Below, in pieces: positions 47,129 to 55,389 of a stretch of 64,000 nucleotides of DNA. Origin of the DNA: Massilia phyllostachyos (GTDB taxonomy: Bacteria; Pseudomonadota; Gammaproteobacteria; Burkholderiales; Burkholderiaceae_D). The translations under genes and the position numbers were made by a program. The notes beneath the pieces were generated by a model. It did no database searches and was not told where the DNA came from. It saw only the letters and a program-made list of their open reading frames with translations. The stretch spans positions 620,001 to 684,000 of the forward strand of contig NZ_JAJNOC010000002.1 in the NCBI RefSeq assembly GCF_021044825.1, read 5' to 3'. Numbering within the stretch: position 1 is the first letter of the stretch; each line of letters begins with the position of its first letter.

Positions 47129-47134
47129 TATAAT
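47129..47134 (+). promoter_or_regulatory. -10 box upstream of thrC
   Basis: TATAAT lies 39 bases before the thrC start, just beyond the repeat; the -35 position shows no good match. A small symmetric AAAGTTCAACTTT follows at 47137-47149. Confidence 0.5.
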
Positions 47135-47172
47135 AAAAGTTCAACTTTGGCCCCCACCGGATCCCTTACCGT

Positions 47173-48648
47173 ATGCATTACGTCTCCACCCGCGCAACCA
47201 GCGCGTCCGCAGCACGCAATCCCCAGCGTTTCTCCGACATCCTGCTCGCCGGCCTGGCCCCGGATGGCGGCCTGTATTTGCCTGAAATCTATCCGCAGGT
47301 GTCGCATGAAGAACTCGACGCCTGGCGCAAGCTGTCCTACGCCGACCTGGCCTACGAAATCCTGCGTAAATTCGCGACCGACATTCCGGACGAAGACCTG
47401 CGCGCCCTGACCGCGAAGACCTATACCCCCGAGGTCTACCGCAACGCCCGCACCGACGAAGCGGCCAGCGAGATCACCCCGCTGCGCGTGCTGGAAGAAG
47501 GCCCGCACGGCAAGCTGGTGCTGCAGGCGCTGTCCAACGGCCCGACCCTGGCCTTCAAGGACATGGCCATGCAACTGCTGGGCAACCTGTTCGAATACGC
47601 GCTGGCGAAGAACAACGATGAGCTGAACATTTTCGGCGCGACCTCCGGCGACACCGGCAGCGCCGCCGAGTACGCGATGCGCGGCAAGCGCGGCGTGCGC
47701 GTGTTCATGCTGTCGCCGCACAAGAAGATGAGCGCCTTCCAGACCGCCCAGATGTTCAGCCTGCAGGACCCGAACATCTTCAACATCGCGGTCGAAGGCG
47801 TGTTCGACGACTGCCAGGACATGGTGAAGGCGGTCTCGAACGACCTGTCGTTCAAGGCGCGCCACAAAATCGGCACCGTCAATTCGATCAACTGGGCGCG
47901 CGTGGTCGCGCAGGTGGTCTACTACTTCCGTGGCTATCTGGCGGCCACCACCAGCAACGACCAGAAGGTCTCGTTCACGGTCCCGTCGGGGAACTTCGGC
48001 AATATCTGCGCCGGCCACATCGCGCGCATGATGGGCCTGCCGATCGACCAATTGGTCGCCGCCACCAACGAGAACGACGTGCTTGACGAATTCTTCCGCA
48101 CCGGCGTCTACCGCGTGCGCAAGCCCGCCGAGACCTACCACACCAGCAGCCCCTCGATGGACATCTCGAAGGCCTCGAACTTCGAACGCTTCGTCTACGA
48201 GCTGGTGGGCCGCGATGCCGAGCGCACGCATCTGCTGTTCAAGAAGGTCGACAGCCACGGCGGCTTCGACCTGTCCGGCGCGCCGGGCAGCGACGGCGAC
48301 GAATGGAAGCTGGTCGGCCAGTACGGCTTCGCTTCAGGCAAATCGACCCATGCCGACCGCCTCGACACGATCCGCGACGTCGCCGACGATTACGGCATCA
48401 CCATCGACACCCACACCGCCGACGGCATCAAGGTGGCGCGCGAACACATGCGTCCCGGTGTGCCGATGATCGTGCTGGAGACCGCGCTGGCGGCCAAGTT
48501 CAACGAAACCATCCTGGAAGCGCTGGGCGAGGATGCCGAGCGCCCGGCCGGCTTCGAGAACATCGAGGCGCTGCCGCAGCGCTTCGTGGTCACGCGTCCG
48601 GACGTCGACGCCATGAAGGCCTATATCGCCGAACACACGGGGCTCTGA
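47173..48648 (+). CDS. thrC: threonine synthase
   Basis: Last step of threonine synthesis: O-phosphohomoserine to threonine. The 491-residue PLP enzyme of the long form starts with the family pattern YVSTRATSASAARNPQRFSD. The PLP lysine is Lys129 in TLAFKDMAMQLLG; FGATSGDTGSAAEYAMRGK and FTVPSGNFGNICAG bind phosphate and substrate. It is directly followed by moeA (one base between stop and ATG), an order common in betaproteobacteria. The homoserine dehydrogenase gene, often next to it, is not upstream here. Confidence 0.96.
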   Translation: MHYVSTRATSASAARNPQRFSDILLAGLAPDGGLYLPEIYPQVSHEELDAWRKLSYADLAYEILRKFATDIPDEDLRALTAKTYTPEVYRNARTDEAASEITPLRVLEEGPHGKLVLQALSNGPTLAFKDMAMQLLGNLFEYALAKNNDELNIFGATSGDTGSAAEYAMRGKRGVRVFMLSPHKKMSAFQTAQMFSLQDPNIFNIAVEGVFDDCQDMVKAVSNDLSFKARHKIGTVNSINWARVVAQVVYYFRGYLAATTSNDQKVSFTVPSGNFGNICAGHIARMMGLPIDQLVAATNENDVLDEFFRTGVYRVRKPAETYHTSSPSMDISKASNFERFVYELVGRDAERTHLLFKKVDSHGGFDLSGAPGSDGDEWKLVGQYGFASGKSTHADRLDTIRDVADDYGITIDTHTADGIKVAREHMRPGVPMIVLETALAAKFNETILEALGEDAERPAGFENIEALPQRFVVTRPDVDAMKAYIAEHTGL

Positions 48649-48649
48649 G

Positions 48650-49861
48650 ATGAACCGGCCTCCCATGCTGTCGGTGCGCGAAGCGCTGACCCAACTGCTG
48701 GACGCGGTGCGCCCGATCACGGACACCGAGGTCGTGAACACGCTCGACGCCAACGGCCGCGTGCTGGCTGGTGACCAGCGTTCGACCATCAACGTGCCGT
48801 CTGCCGACAACACCTCGATGGACGGCTACGCCGTGCGCGCGCTCGACTGCGAGAGCGGCAGCGCGACCCTGCGCGTGGCCCAGCGCATCCCGGCCGGCAG
48901 CGTCGGCGAGTACCTGGCGCTAGGTACCGCCGCGCGCATCTTCACCGGCGCCCTGATTCCGCCCGGCGCGGACGCGGTGGTGATGCAGGAGCAGTGCGAA
49001 CTGGTCGGCGACAGCGTCACCGTGCGCCACGCGCCGCGCGCCGGCGAATGGATCCGCCGCATCGGCGAGGATGTGTCGGCCGACGCCGTGATCCTGCCGG
49101 CCGGCGCCCGCCTGCGCAGCCAGGAAATGGGGCTCGCCGCCTCGGTCGGCCTCGCGACCCTGCCGGTGCTGCGCCGCGCGCGCGTGGCCGTGTTCTTCAC
49201 CGGCGACGAGCTGGCGATGCCGGGCGAACCCCTGAAACCCGGCGCGATCTACAACTCGAACAAGTACACGCTGCGTGCGCTGCTGGAGAACTTCGGCTGC
49301 GAGGTCACCGACTTCGGCATCGTGCCGGATTCGCTCGAGGCCACGCGCGCGACCCTGCGCGAGGCGGCGCGCGCGCATGACCTGATCATCACCTCGGGTG
49401 GCGTGTCGGTCGGCGAGGAAGACCACATCAAGCCGGCGGTGGAAGCGGAAGGAAAGCTGAACCTGTGGCAGATCGCCGTCAAGCCGGGCAAGCCGCTGGC
49501 TTTCGGCGAAGTCGGGTCGTCGTTCTTCATTGGCCTGCCGGGCAATCCGGTATCGAGCTTCATCACCTTCCTGCTGTTCGTGCGGCCCTTCCTGCTTCGC
49601 CTGCAGGGGGCGACGGGCCCGGTCGAACCGCGCGGCTACACGATGCGCGCCGATTTCGCGCTGCCCAAGGCGGACCGCCGCAACGAATTCCTGCGCGCGC
49701 GCGTGAATGCGGCCGGAGGCCTGGACCTGTTCCCGAACCAGAGCTCGGGCGTGCTGACCTCCACCGTCTGGGGCGACGGCCTGATCGACAATCCGCCGGG
49801 ACAGCCGATCGCCGAAGGCGATATGGTGCGCTTCATTCCCTTCGCCGAACTGCAGCACTAG
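48650..49861 (+). CDS. moeA: molybdopterin molybdotransferase
   Basis: Inserts molybdate into adenylylated molybdopterin to form Moco. The 403 residues show the family layout: the N-terminal ADNTSMDGYAVRA segment, GADAVVMQEQ near residue 108, the MogA-like domain with TGDELAMPGE and TSGGVSVGEEDH, and GLPGNPVSSFITF. The start codon lies one base after the thrC stop, implying translational coupling. moaD follows after eight bases. Other Moco genes are not in the window. Confidence 0.95.
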   Translation: MNRPPMLSVREALTQLLDAVRPITDTEVVNTLDANGRVLAGDQRSTINVPSADNTSMDGYAVRALDCESGSATLRVAQRIPAGSVGEYLALGTAARIFTGALIPPGADAVVMQEQCELVGDSVTVRHAPRAGEWIRRIGEDVSADAVILPAGARLRSQEMGLAASVGLATLPVLRRARVAVFFTGDELAMPGEPLKPGAIYNSNKYTLRALLENFGCEVTDFGIVPDSLEATRATLREAARAHDLIITSGGVSVGEEDHIKPAVEAEGKLNLWQIAVKPGKPLAFGEVGSSFFIGLPGNPVSSFITFLLFVRPFLLRLQGATGPVEPRGYTMRADFALPKADRRNEFLRARVNAAGGLDLFPNQSSGVLTSTVWGDGLIDNPPGQPIAEGDMVRFIPFAELQH

Positions 49862-49869
49862 GACCGAGC

Positions 49870-50127
49870 ATGAAGATCAATGTGAAATACTTTGCCTCGG
49901 TGCGCGAGGCGGTGGGGACGGGCGCCGAAGCGATCGGGCTGCCGGATTCCGTAGCGACCGTCGGCGCCGTGCGCGCCTTGCTGGTCGCGCGCGGCGGCGC
50001 GTGGGAAGAAGCGCTCGGCGACAAGCGCGCCGTGCGGATGGCCTGCAACCAGATCATGTGCGACGCCGACGCGCCGGTCGACGACGGCGCCGAAGTCGCC
50101 TTCTTCCCGCCGGTGACGGGCGGCTGA
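49870..50127 (+). CDS. moaD: molybdopterin synthase small subunit (sulfur carrier)
   Basis: An 85-residue ubiquitin-like sulfur carrier. The start MKINVKYFASVREAVG and the C-terminal double glycine (FFPPVTGG), which is adenylated and thiocarboxylated, are diagnostic. It donates sulfur to cyclic pyranopterin monophosphate with MoaE. The open frame runs further upstream inside moeA, but the family N-terminus fixes the ATG at 49870. moaE is not adjacent; a terminator follows immediately. Confidence 0.95.
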   Translation: MKINVKYFASVREAVGTGAEAIGLPDSVATVGAVRALLVARGGAWEEALGDKRAVRMACNQIMCDADAPVDDGAEVAFFPPVTGG

Positions 50128-50133
50128 CGCCAG

Positions 50134-50161
50134 CGGGGCGGCGCCGGCCGCCCCGTTTTTC
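50134..50161 (+). terminator. terminator of thrC-moeA-moaD
   Basis: CGGGGCGGC and GCCGCCCCG form a 9-bp GC stem followed by TTTTT. It ends one base before the stop codon of the convergent TRAP gene. Confidence 0.88.
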
Positions 50162-51196
50162 TTACACGATGGTTTGCTCGGCCAGTTCCAGCAGCTTGGC
50201 GCAGTTCGCACTGCGCTCGCCGAACTCGCGCCAGGCGTTGGTGCGCGCCACCGCCTGCCACTTGCGCAGGGCGTCGGCGTTCAGGTCAACCACCTGGGCG
50301 CCGGCCTTGGCGTAGACCGAGGCCACCTGCGCGTCGTCGCCGCGCGCGGCATTCAGCGCGAAGGTTTCCAGCCCGGCGCCGACCGCCATCACGGCCGCCT
50401 GCTGCTGCTTGCTCATGCGATCGAACACGGTGCGCGACATCATCAGCGGCTCGAACATGAACCAGTAGGCGCCGCCGCGCGCGGTGGTCAGCGAGCGCGC
50501 CGATTCGGCCAGGCGGAACGAGATCAGCGAGGTCGAGGAGGTGAGCGCCGCGTCCAGGTTCCCGGCGCGCATCGCGGCCGCGATCTCGTTCGAGGGCATG
50601 TTGACCACGGTCGCGCCGGCGTCCTGCAGCAGGCGGTCCATTTCGTGCGAGCCGCCGCGCACCTTCAGGCCCGCGACGTCGTCCGGATGCAGCAGCGGCT
50701 TGCCGCGCGAGGCGACGCCGCCGGCCTGCCAGATCCAGCTCACGATCACCAGGCCCTGCTCGTTCAGGATGCGCGTCAGTTCCTTGCCGACCGGAGCGTT
50801 TTTCCAGGCGAAGCCCTGCTCGTAGGACGTGACCAGGCCGGGCATCAGGCCGATGTTCGCTTCCGGGGCTTCGGCGCCGGCATAGGACAGGGGCACCAGG
50901 GCCATGTCCAGGCTGCCGTTCTTCATGGCGGCGAACTGGGCGTTCGGGGCCATCAGGCTGGAGCCGGGGTAGATCGAGAATTTCAGGCCGCCGCGGGTGC
51001 GGCGTTCGACGTCGGCCGCGAACTGGCGGCACAGGCGGTCGCGGAAATCACCCTCGGAAACGCTGCCCCCGGGGAACTGGTGCGAGATTTTCAGATTGTT
51101 CGGCTGCGCCCATGCGGACTGCATCCAGAGTGGACTGGACGCGATTGCGCCCAGCACTGTCCTGCGAGACATTGCTGCCCTTGTCATTACCGACAT
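50162..51196 (-). CDS. TRAP transporter solute-binding protein, DctP family
   Basis: A 344-residue periplasmic binding protein. The signal peptide (residues 1-32) contains SRRTVLGAIASSP, so export may be through the Tat system. The mature part has the DctP pattern: LKISHQFPGGSVSEGDFRD, FSIYPGSSLMAPNAQF, and GLKVRGGSHEMDRLLQDAGA with the conserved Arg that binds the ligand carboxylate. ATG at 51196 is chosen because GGAGG is 6 bases upstream. No DctQ or DctM membrane genes are adjacent, so it either uses a distant permease or works as a sensor partner. The ligand is unknown. Confidence 0.85.
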   Translation of the reverse strand: MSVMTRAAMSRRTVLGAIASSPLWMQSAWAQPNNLKISHQFPGGSVSEGDFRDRLCRQFAADVERRTRGGLKFSIYPGSSLMAPNAQFAAMKNGSLDMALVPLSYAGAEAPEANIGLMPGLVTSYEQGFAWKNAPVGKELTRILNEQGLVIVSWIWQAGGVASRGKPLLHPDDVAGLKVRGGSHEMDRLLQDAGATVVNMPSNEIAAAMRAGNLDAALTSSTSLISFRLAESARSLTTARGGAYWFMFEPLMMSRTVFDRMSKQQQAAVMAVGAGLETFALNAARGDDAQVASVYAKAGAQVVDLNADALRKWQAVARTNAWREFGERSANCAKLLELAEQTIV

Positions 51197-51421
51197 ACAC
51201 ATCCTCCAAGATGGTCAAACGGACTGCCTCCCGAATCGCAGCAGCCTCGTCGAGCGGGCGCCGTCGTTCGTTGTAGCGGATACAAGAATATTCCCCTTGT
51301 ATGTATTGTCAAGTGGAATCTTTCAAATATCACAAATGGTCACGGCCCCGGGCGGGGGCGCAAGACGGTATCTTGCGCGACCCGGCCGGGGCCGTGTTGA
51401 TCCAGCGCGGAGGCTACTGGC

Positions 51422-51655
51422 TCAGGACTTGGCGTCGGGGTGGCGGCACATGTCGCAGCTGACGTCGCCCTTGCTGGCGCGGTAATAGCGGCTGCCGATG
51501 AACAGGGCGCTCGAGGCGATCGCCCAGGCCAGCGATTCACGCCAGCCGGTCTCGAAGGCTTCGCCGCGCAGCAGCACGTCGACCGCGACCAGCAGGGCGA
51601 ACATCGTGCCGGCCGCCAGCAGGTATTGGCCGCTCCAGTAGATCAGTCGTTGCAT
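51422..51655 (-). CDS. small two-helix membrane protein with CxxC
   Basis: A 77-residue protein with two hydrophobic helices (residues 8-28, LLAAGTMFALLVAVDVLL, and 40-56, SLAWAIASSALFIGSRY) and a short tail with CDMC, a possible metal or redox pair. It lies 22 bases after the hydrolase gene on the same strand and could be the last gene of that operon. I do not recognise the family. Confidence 0.6.
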   Translation of the reverse strand: MQRLIYWSGQYLLAAGTMFALLVAVDVLLRGEAFETGWRESLAWAIASSALFIGSRYYRASKGDVSCDMCRHPDAKS

Positions 51656-51677
51656 GGTTTCGTCTCCTTGCAGGTGG

Positions 51678-52619
51678 TTACAGGCTTTTCAGGAAGCGGC
51701 GTATCGCGTCGCTCGTGGCTTGCGGCTGGTCGATCATCGGGAAATGGCGCGCGTTGTCGATCGCTTCCACCTCGAGTTTCGGCGTCGCACCCATCAGCGC
51801 ACGATAATACGCCACCTTGTCGTCCTTGCTGATATTGCCGATGTAGGGCGCGTCGGGCGCGTAGTACGGCGCCAGCAGCAGGACCGGTGCGCTGATCCTG
51901 CTCATGCCGGGACGCAGGTCGCGGGCCATCAGCGCGCCGGCATAGGCGCCGACCGCCTGCGGATCGCTGCGGGCGCTCAGCTTGGCCGCATCGTCGGCCT
52001 TGCCCATATCCACCATGCCGATGCCGCGCATGTACTGCTGCTGGTTGGCCTCGAAAGCCGGACCGCTCAGCGCCGACATCTGCGTGCGGGCGCCGTCGGC
52101 CATCGCGGCGCGCTGTTCCGGCGTCATGTTCTCGGTGCGCGGGAAGACCGGCAGGCCGTCGATGCCGATCACGCCGCCGACACGGTCCGGGTGCTCCTGG
52201 GCCAGGGCGTAGGACAGGGCGGCGCCGATGCTGTGGCCGATCACGACCGGCTTCACGAGTTTGCGCGAGACGATCAGCTCGGCCAGCGCGTCGCGGGCAT
52301 TGTCGAAGGGTTCGCCGGCGACCGCCGGGCGGCCGTCGAAGCCGGGCAGGGTAACGACATAAACAGTATTGGTCGCGGCGAAGTCGCGCACCGTCTGCTG
52401 CCACACCCAGGCGCCGCTCGACAGGCCCGGCACCAGGATCAGCGCACGCGGGCCGCTGCCATGGCGCTCGACCAGCATGCCCTTGATCTCGAAACGCTCG
52501 GCCGGTGTCGGCAGCGCGGCCAGGTAGCGGTTCGGCTGGGCCGGCGCCTCCTGGGCGAAGCCTGGCGCCGCGACGGCGAACATTGCTGCGAACAAGGCTG
52601 AGAACAAAGTGGCTTTCAT
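51678..52619 (-). CDS. secreted alpha/beta hydrolase
   Basis: A 313-residue exported hydrolase. The signal peptide (residues 1-22) ends in APGFAQ. The fold shows ILVPGLSSGAWVWQQ (oxyanion region), the nucleophile elbow VIGHSIGAALSYALA, and the catalytic His in DNARHFPMID near the C-terminus. Family members cleave esters, lactones or amides; no substrate can be given. AGGAG precedes the ATG, and the start overlaps the stop of the XRE regulator gene (ATGA), so the two are translationally coupled. Confidence 0.82.
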   Translation of the reverse strand: MKATLFSALFAAMFAVAAPGFAQEAPAQPNRYLAALPTPAERFEIKGMLVERHGSGPRALILVPGLSSGAWVWQQTVRDFAATNTVYVVTLPGFDGRPAVAGEPFDNARDALAELIVSRKLVKPVVIGHSIGAALSYALAQEHPDRVGGVIGIDGLPVFPRTENMTPEQRAAMADGARTQMSALSGPAFEANQQQYMRGIGMVDMGKADDAAKLSARSDPQAVGAYAGALMARDLRPGMSRISAPVLLLAPYYAPDAPYIGNISKDDKVAYYRALMGATPKLEVEAIDNARHFPMIDQPQATSDAIRRFLKSL

Positions 52620-52819
52620 GCTGACTCCTGGTCTGGGGTGAAGATCGATTCGATCGGAAGGTGAAACAGTCTGGCAATCGCAAAGGCGAGCGGCAGGCTC
52701 GGGTCGTACTTGCCGGTCTCGATCGCGTTCACGCTCTGGCGCGACACGTCGAGCATCTCGGCCAGTTCGGCCTGGCTCCACCCGCGTTCGGCGCGCAGGG
52801 TGCGGATTTGGTTGTTCAT
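52616..52819 (-). CDS. small XRE-family regulator
   Basis: A 67-residue helix-turn-helix protein (RTLRAERGWSQAELAEML, then DVSRQSVNAIETGKYDPSL, then FHLPIESIF). It consists of the DNA-binding domain and a short dimerisation tail only, as in phage-like or YozG-type repressors. It overlaps the upstream membrane-protein gene and the downstream hydrolase gene by four bases each (ATGA), so it is made in step with both. The palindromes on the operon promoter suggest it represses its own operon; any inducer would have to act through the membrane partner or otherwise (inference). Confidence 0.88.
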   Translation of the reverse strand: MNNQIRTLRAERGWSQAELAEMLDVSRQSVNAIETGKYDPSLPLAFAIARLFHLPIESIFTPDQESA

Positions 52820-53202
52820 CGGTCGAGCAGCTTGCGTGCGAGTTGGACGGCGACGGTGGACAGGCACAGCACGACCCACACGGTGAACATCGACAGCTTC
52901 GGGAAGCCGGCGGTCTCGAGGAAGCCGTAGGTGAAGGTCAGGCCGGCGGTGATGGCGGCGGCCAGTCCGAGGTTTTCCAGGGCGCGCATGCGCTGGTATT
53001 CGTCGATGCGGCCGAAGTGGCGCACGATCACCCACAGGGCGCCGGCGAAGCCGATCATCGGCGACAGCAGCACCAGGGTACGCAGCACGCCTTCTTCCAT
53101 CGGCCGGCCCCAGCGGATGGCCGCCACCAGCAGCACCGCGTACAGGACCAGCGACGCCATCAGTTCTCGCGTGTAGGCTTTGGCAACCCGCTTTTCGTGC
53201 AT
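52816..53202 (-). CDS. four-helix membrane protein, first gene of the XRE operon
   Basis: A 128-residue protein with four hydrophobic helices (approximately residues 12-30, 40-62, 75-97 and 102-122; for example LMASLVLYAVLLVAAI and MFTVWVVLCLSTVAVQLA). GGAGG sits 5 bases before the ATG at 53200-53202. Small membrane proteins coupled to YozG-like regulators occur in many bacteria (often DUF2178-like), where the pair is thought to sense a membrane or growth-phase signal. It overlaps the regulator start by four bases. The function is otherwise unknown. Confidence 0.75.
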   Translation of the reverse strand: MHEKRVAKAYTRELMASLVLYAVLLVAAIRWGRPMEEGVLRTLVLLSPMIGFAGALWVIVRHFGRIDEYQRMRALENLGLAAAITAGLTFTYGFLETAGFPKLSMFTVWVVLCLSTVAVQLARKLLDR

Positions 53203-53227
53203 GACATCCTCCGTGAAGTAAAGTATG

Positions 53228-53263
53228 CTTGACATCGTAGTCAAGGAAACCTGACATGTCAAG
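53228..53263 (-). promoter_or_regulatory. promoter with palindromic operators for the membrane/XRE/hydrolase operon
   Basis: Read on the minus strand, TTGACA (53262-53257), 17 bases and TACGAT (53239-53234) form a near-consensus promoter. The -10 is the exact centre of the inverted repeat CTTGAC-N6-GTCAAG (53228-53245), and the -35 overlaps the perfect palindrome TGACATGTCA (53252-53261). The half-site TGAC/GTCA is shared. This is the layout expected for an autorepressor. Confidence 0.75.
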
Positions 53264-53310
53264 CACCCTTTACATCGCGTTCGTGATTTTATGCAGGGCG
53301 CAAAAACGAC

Positions 53311-53316
53311 TACAAT
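53311..53316 (+). promoter_or_regulatory. -10 box for the flavoprotein gene
   Basis: TACAAT lies 28-34 bases before the two possible starts; the -35 is poor. It is divergent from the XRE operon promoter. Confidence 0.35.
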
Positions 53317-53344
53317 TTCGCTCCTTTGCCTTCCCCGAATGCCG

Positions 53345-54598
53345 ATGAGCCAGCAGCCCAGCCCTCCCCAACGTGTCGCCGTGATCGGCGGCGGTCCCGC
53401 CGGCCTGATGGCGGCCGAAACCCTGGCGGCCGGCGGCGTGCAGGTCGACGTCTACGACGCGATGCCTTCGGTGGGGCGCAAGTTCCTGCTGGCCGGGAAG
53501 GGCGGGATGAACATCACGCATTCCGAGGCGCTGCCGGCCTTCCGCGCCCGCTACCGCGCGCGCGAGAGCGAGGTGGCGCGCTGGCTGGACGGCTTCGATC
53601 CGCAGCAGGTCCGCGACTGGATCCATGGACTCGGCATCGAGACGTTCGTGGGAACCTCGGGCCGGGTGTTCCCGCTCGAGATGAAGGCGGCGCCGCTGTT
53701 GCGCGCCTGGCTGCACCGCCTGCGCGAAGCCGGCGTGCGCTTCCACCAGCGCCATCGCTGGCTCGGCTGGCAGGGTGACAAGTTGCGCATGGCGACGCCG
53801 GATGGCGAGCTGCTGGTCGACGCCGATGCCACCGTGCTGGCGCTGGGCGGCGCCAGCTGGGCGCGGCTAGGTTCCGACGGCGCCTGGGTCCCGCTGCTGA
53901 ACGAGCGTGGTGTCGACGTGGCGCCGCTGGTCCCGTCCAACTGCGGTTTCGACGTCGACTGGAGCGCCCACATGGTTGACAAGCATGCCGGCGCGCCGCT
54001 GAGCACCGTCGCCGTGTCCTGGTTTGATCACGAAAACGTGCTGCAGCGCCGCCAGGGCCAGTTCGTCGTGACCGCGAGCGGCGTCGAAGGTAGCCTGATC
54101 TATGCGATCTCGGCCCCCGTACGCGACCGCATTGCGAACGAAGGCAGTGCCACCATCTGGCTCGACCTGCTGCCGGACCTGGATGCGCAAAGGGTGCTGG
54201 ACGAGGTGATGCGCCCGCGCGGCTCGCGCTCGCTGTCCAGCCACCTGCAGGGCCGGCTCGGGATCAAGGGCGTCAAGGCGGCGCTGCTGCACGAGTGCCT
54301 GGGCAAGGACGAGTACAGCGATCCGGAGACACTGGCGCGCGCGCTGAAGGCGCTGCCCCTGGTGCTAACCCGCCCGCGCCCGATCGACGAGGCGATCAGC
54401 AGCGCCGGCGGCGTGCGTTTTGATAGCCTGGAGCACGGCAGCATGCTGCGCGCGCTGCCGGGCGTCTTCGTGGCGGGCGAGATGATCGACTGGGAGGCGC
54501 CGACCGGCGGCTACCTGCTCACCGCCTGCTTCGGCAGCGGCCGCGCCGCGGGACGCGACGTGCTGGCCTGGCTGAACGACGCTACTCCGAGAAGGTGA
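53345..54598 (+). CDS. NAD(P)/FAD-dependent oxidoreductase, BaiN/HI0933-like family
   Basis: A 417-residue flavoprotein. The FAD-binding motif RVAVIGGGPAGLMAAETLAA is at the N-terminus, followed by the family marks GRKFLLAGKGGMNITHSE, LALGGASWARLGSDGAW and the C-terminal VFVAGEMIDWEAPTGGYLLT that closes the FAD site. It belongs to the TIGR03862-type group; characterised relatives reduce bile acid intermediates, but most are unassigned. ATG at 53345 is used; an in-frame ATG at 53339 is equally possible. The last 17 bases overlap the convergent DUF2807 gene. Confidence 0.85.
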   Translation: MSQQPSPPQRVAVIGGGPAGLMAAETLAAGGVQVDVYDAMPSVGRKFLLAGKGGMNITHSEALPAFRARYRARESEVARWLDGFDPQQVRDWIHGLGIETFVGTSGRVFPLEMKAAPLLRAWLHRLREAGVRFHQRHRWLGWQGDKLRMATPDGELLVDADATVLALGGASWARLGSDGAWVPLLNERGVDVAPLVPSNCGFDVDWSAHMVDKHAGAPLSTVAVSWFDHENVLQRRQGQFVVTASGVEGSLIYAISAPVRDRIANEGSATIWLDLLPDLDAQRVLDEVMRPRGSRSLSSHLQGRLGIKGVKAALLHECLGKDEYSDPETLARALKALPLVLTRPRPIDEAISSAGGVRFDSLEHGSMLRALPGVFVAGEMIDWEAPTGGYLLTACFGSGRAAGRDVLAWLNDATPRR

Positions 54599-55388
54599 CG
54601 CTGCCGGTCCCGGTGCGGCTCACGCTGCGCTCGCCTGGATTGCCGTGCACTTCGATGTCGCCGCTGCCCGAGACCGAGGCGGCGACGGTGTCGCGGGCCT
54701 GGACCGTGCTGCTGCCCGGGCCGCTCTGGCTCACCTTGACCGTGTCGGCGCGCAGGTGGCGCGCATCGAGGTCGCCCGAACCGCTGGCGGTGGCCGTCAG
54801 TGCCCGGGTGCTGCCGACGATGGTCAGGCTGCCGGAGCCGGTCAGGGCCGCGTCGAAGCGCTCGATGCCGGCGCCGCCGTTCAGGTCCAGTTCTCCGCTG
54901 CCGGTCATGGCCGCATTCACCTGGCGGAAGCGACCGTTGAAGCGCAGGCTGCCGGGGCCTTCCATGCGGACCTCGATGCGTTCGCCCGAAAAGCCGTTGA
55001 CCGTGCTCTCGCCGCTGCCGTCGACCGTCACGCTGCTCAGGCCCGGCAGGATCAGCTCGACTTCGAGCGGGCGGCGGTGGCGCAGCACCATGCCGCGGAT
55101 GCCGATGTGCAGGATGTCGCCATCCTGGGTCACGTCGACGTTGCCCAGCAGGCGCGACTCGCCGCGCACCTTGAGCGAGGGCGTGGCGCCGTAGCGCAGG
55201 GTGAGGTCGATCGGGCCGTCCAGGTCCACCGACTTGATGCCGGCCGGGACCTCGCGGGTCTCGACGCTGAGCCGGCGCCCCTCGGCCGCGGCGGTCACGC
55301 CGTTGGCGCGCAGCATGCCGTAGCTCAGGCCGATCAGCACGAAGGCGAGCAGCAGCAGGCTGAAGCCCACTTTGACCAGGGTCCGCAT
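54582..55388 (-). CDS. DUF2807 (GIN-domain) surface or periplasmic protein
   Basis: A 268-residue protein with an N-terminal signal anchor (residues 5-27, VGFSLLLLAFVLIGLSYGM) and then a right-handed beta-helix of short repeats rich in G-S-G (VDGSGESTVNG, MTGSGELDLNG, LTGSGSLTIVG, ASGSGDLDA). This is the putative adhesin GIN-domain family. It follows the DUF1700 gene by one base between stop and start. In many bacteria DUF1700 and DUF2807 genes travel together, often with a PadR regulator, which is absent here. The function is unknown. Confidence 0.8.
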   Translation of the reverse strand: MRTLVKVGFSLLLLAFVLIGLSYGMLRANGVTAAAEGRRLSVETREVPAGIKSVDLDGPIDLTLRYGATPSLKVRGESRLLGNVDVTQDGDILHIGIRGMVLRHRRPLEVELILPGLSSVTVDGSGESTVNGFSGERIEVRMEGPGSLRFNGRFRQVNAAMTGSGELDLNGGAGIERFDAALTGSGSLTIVGSTRALTATASGSGDLDARHLRADTVKVSQSGPGSSTVQARDTVAASVSGSGDIEVHGNPGERSVSRTGTGSVTFSE

Positions 55389-55389
55389 C

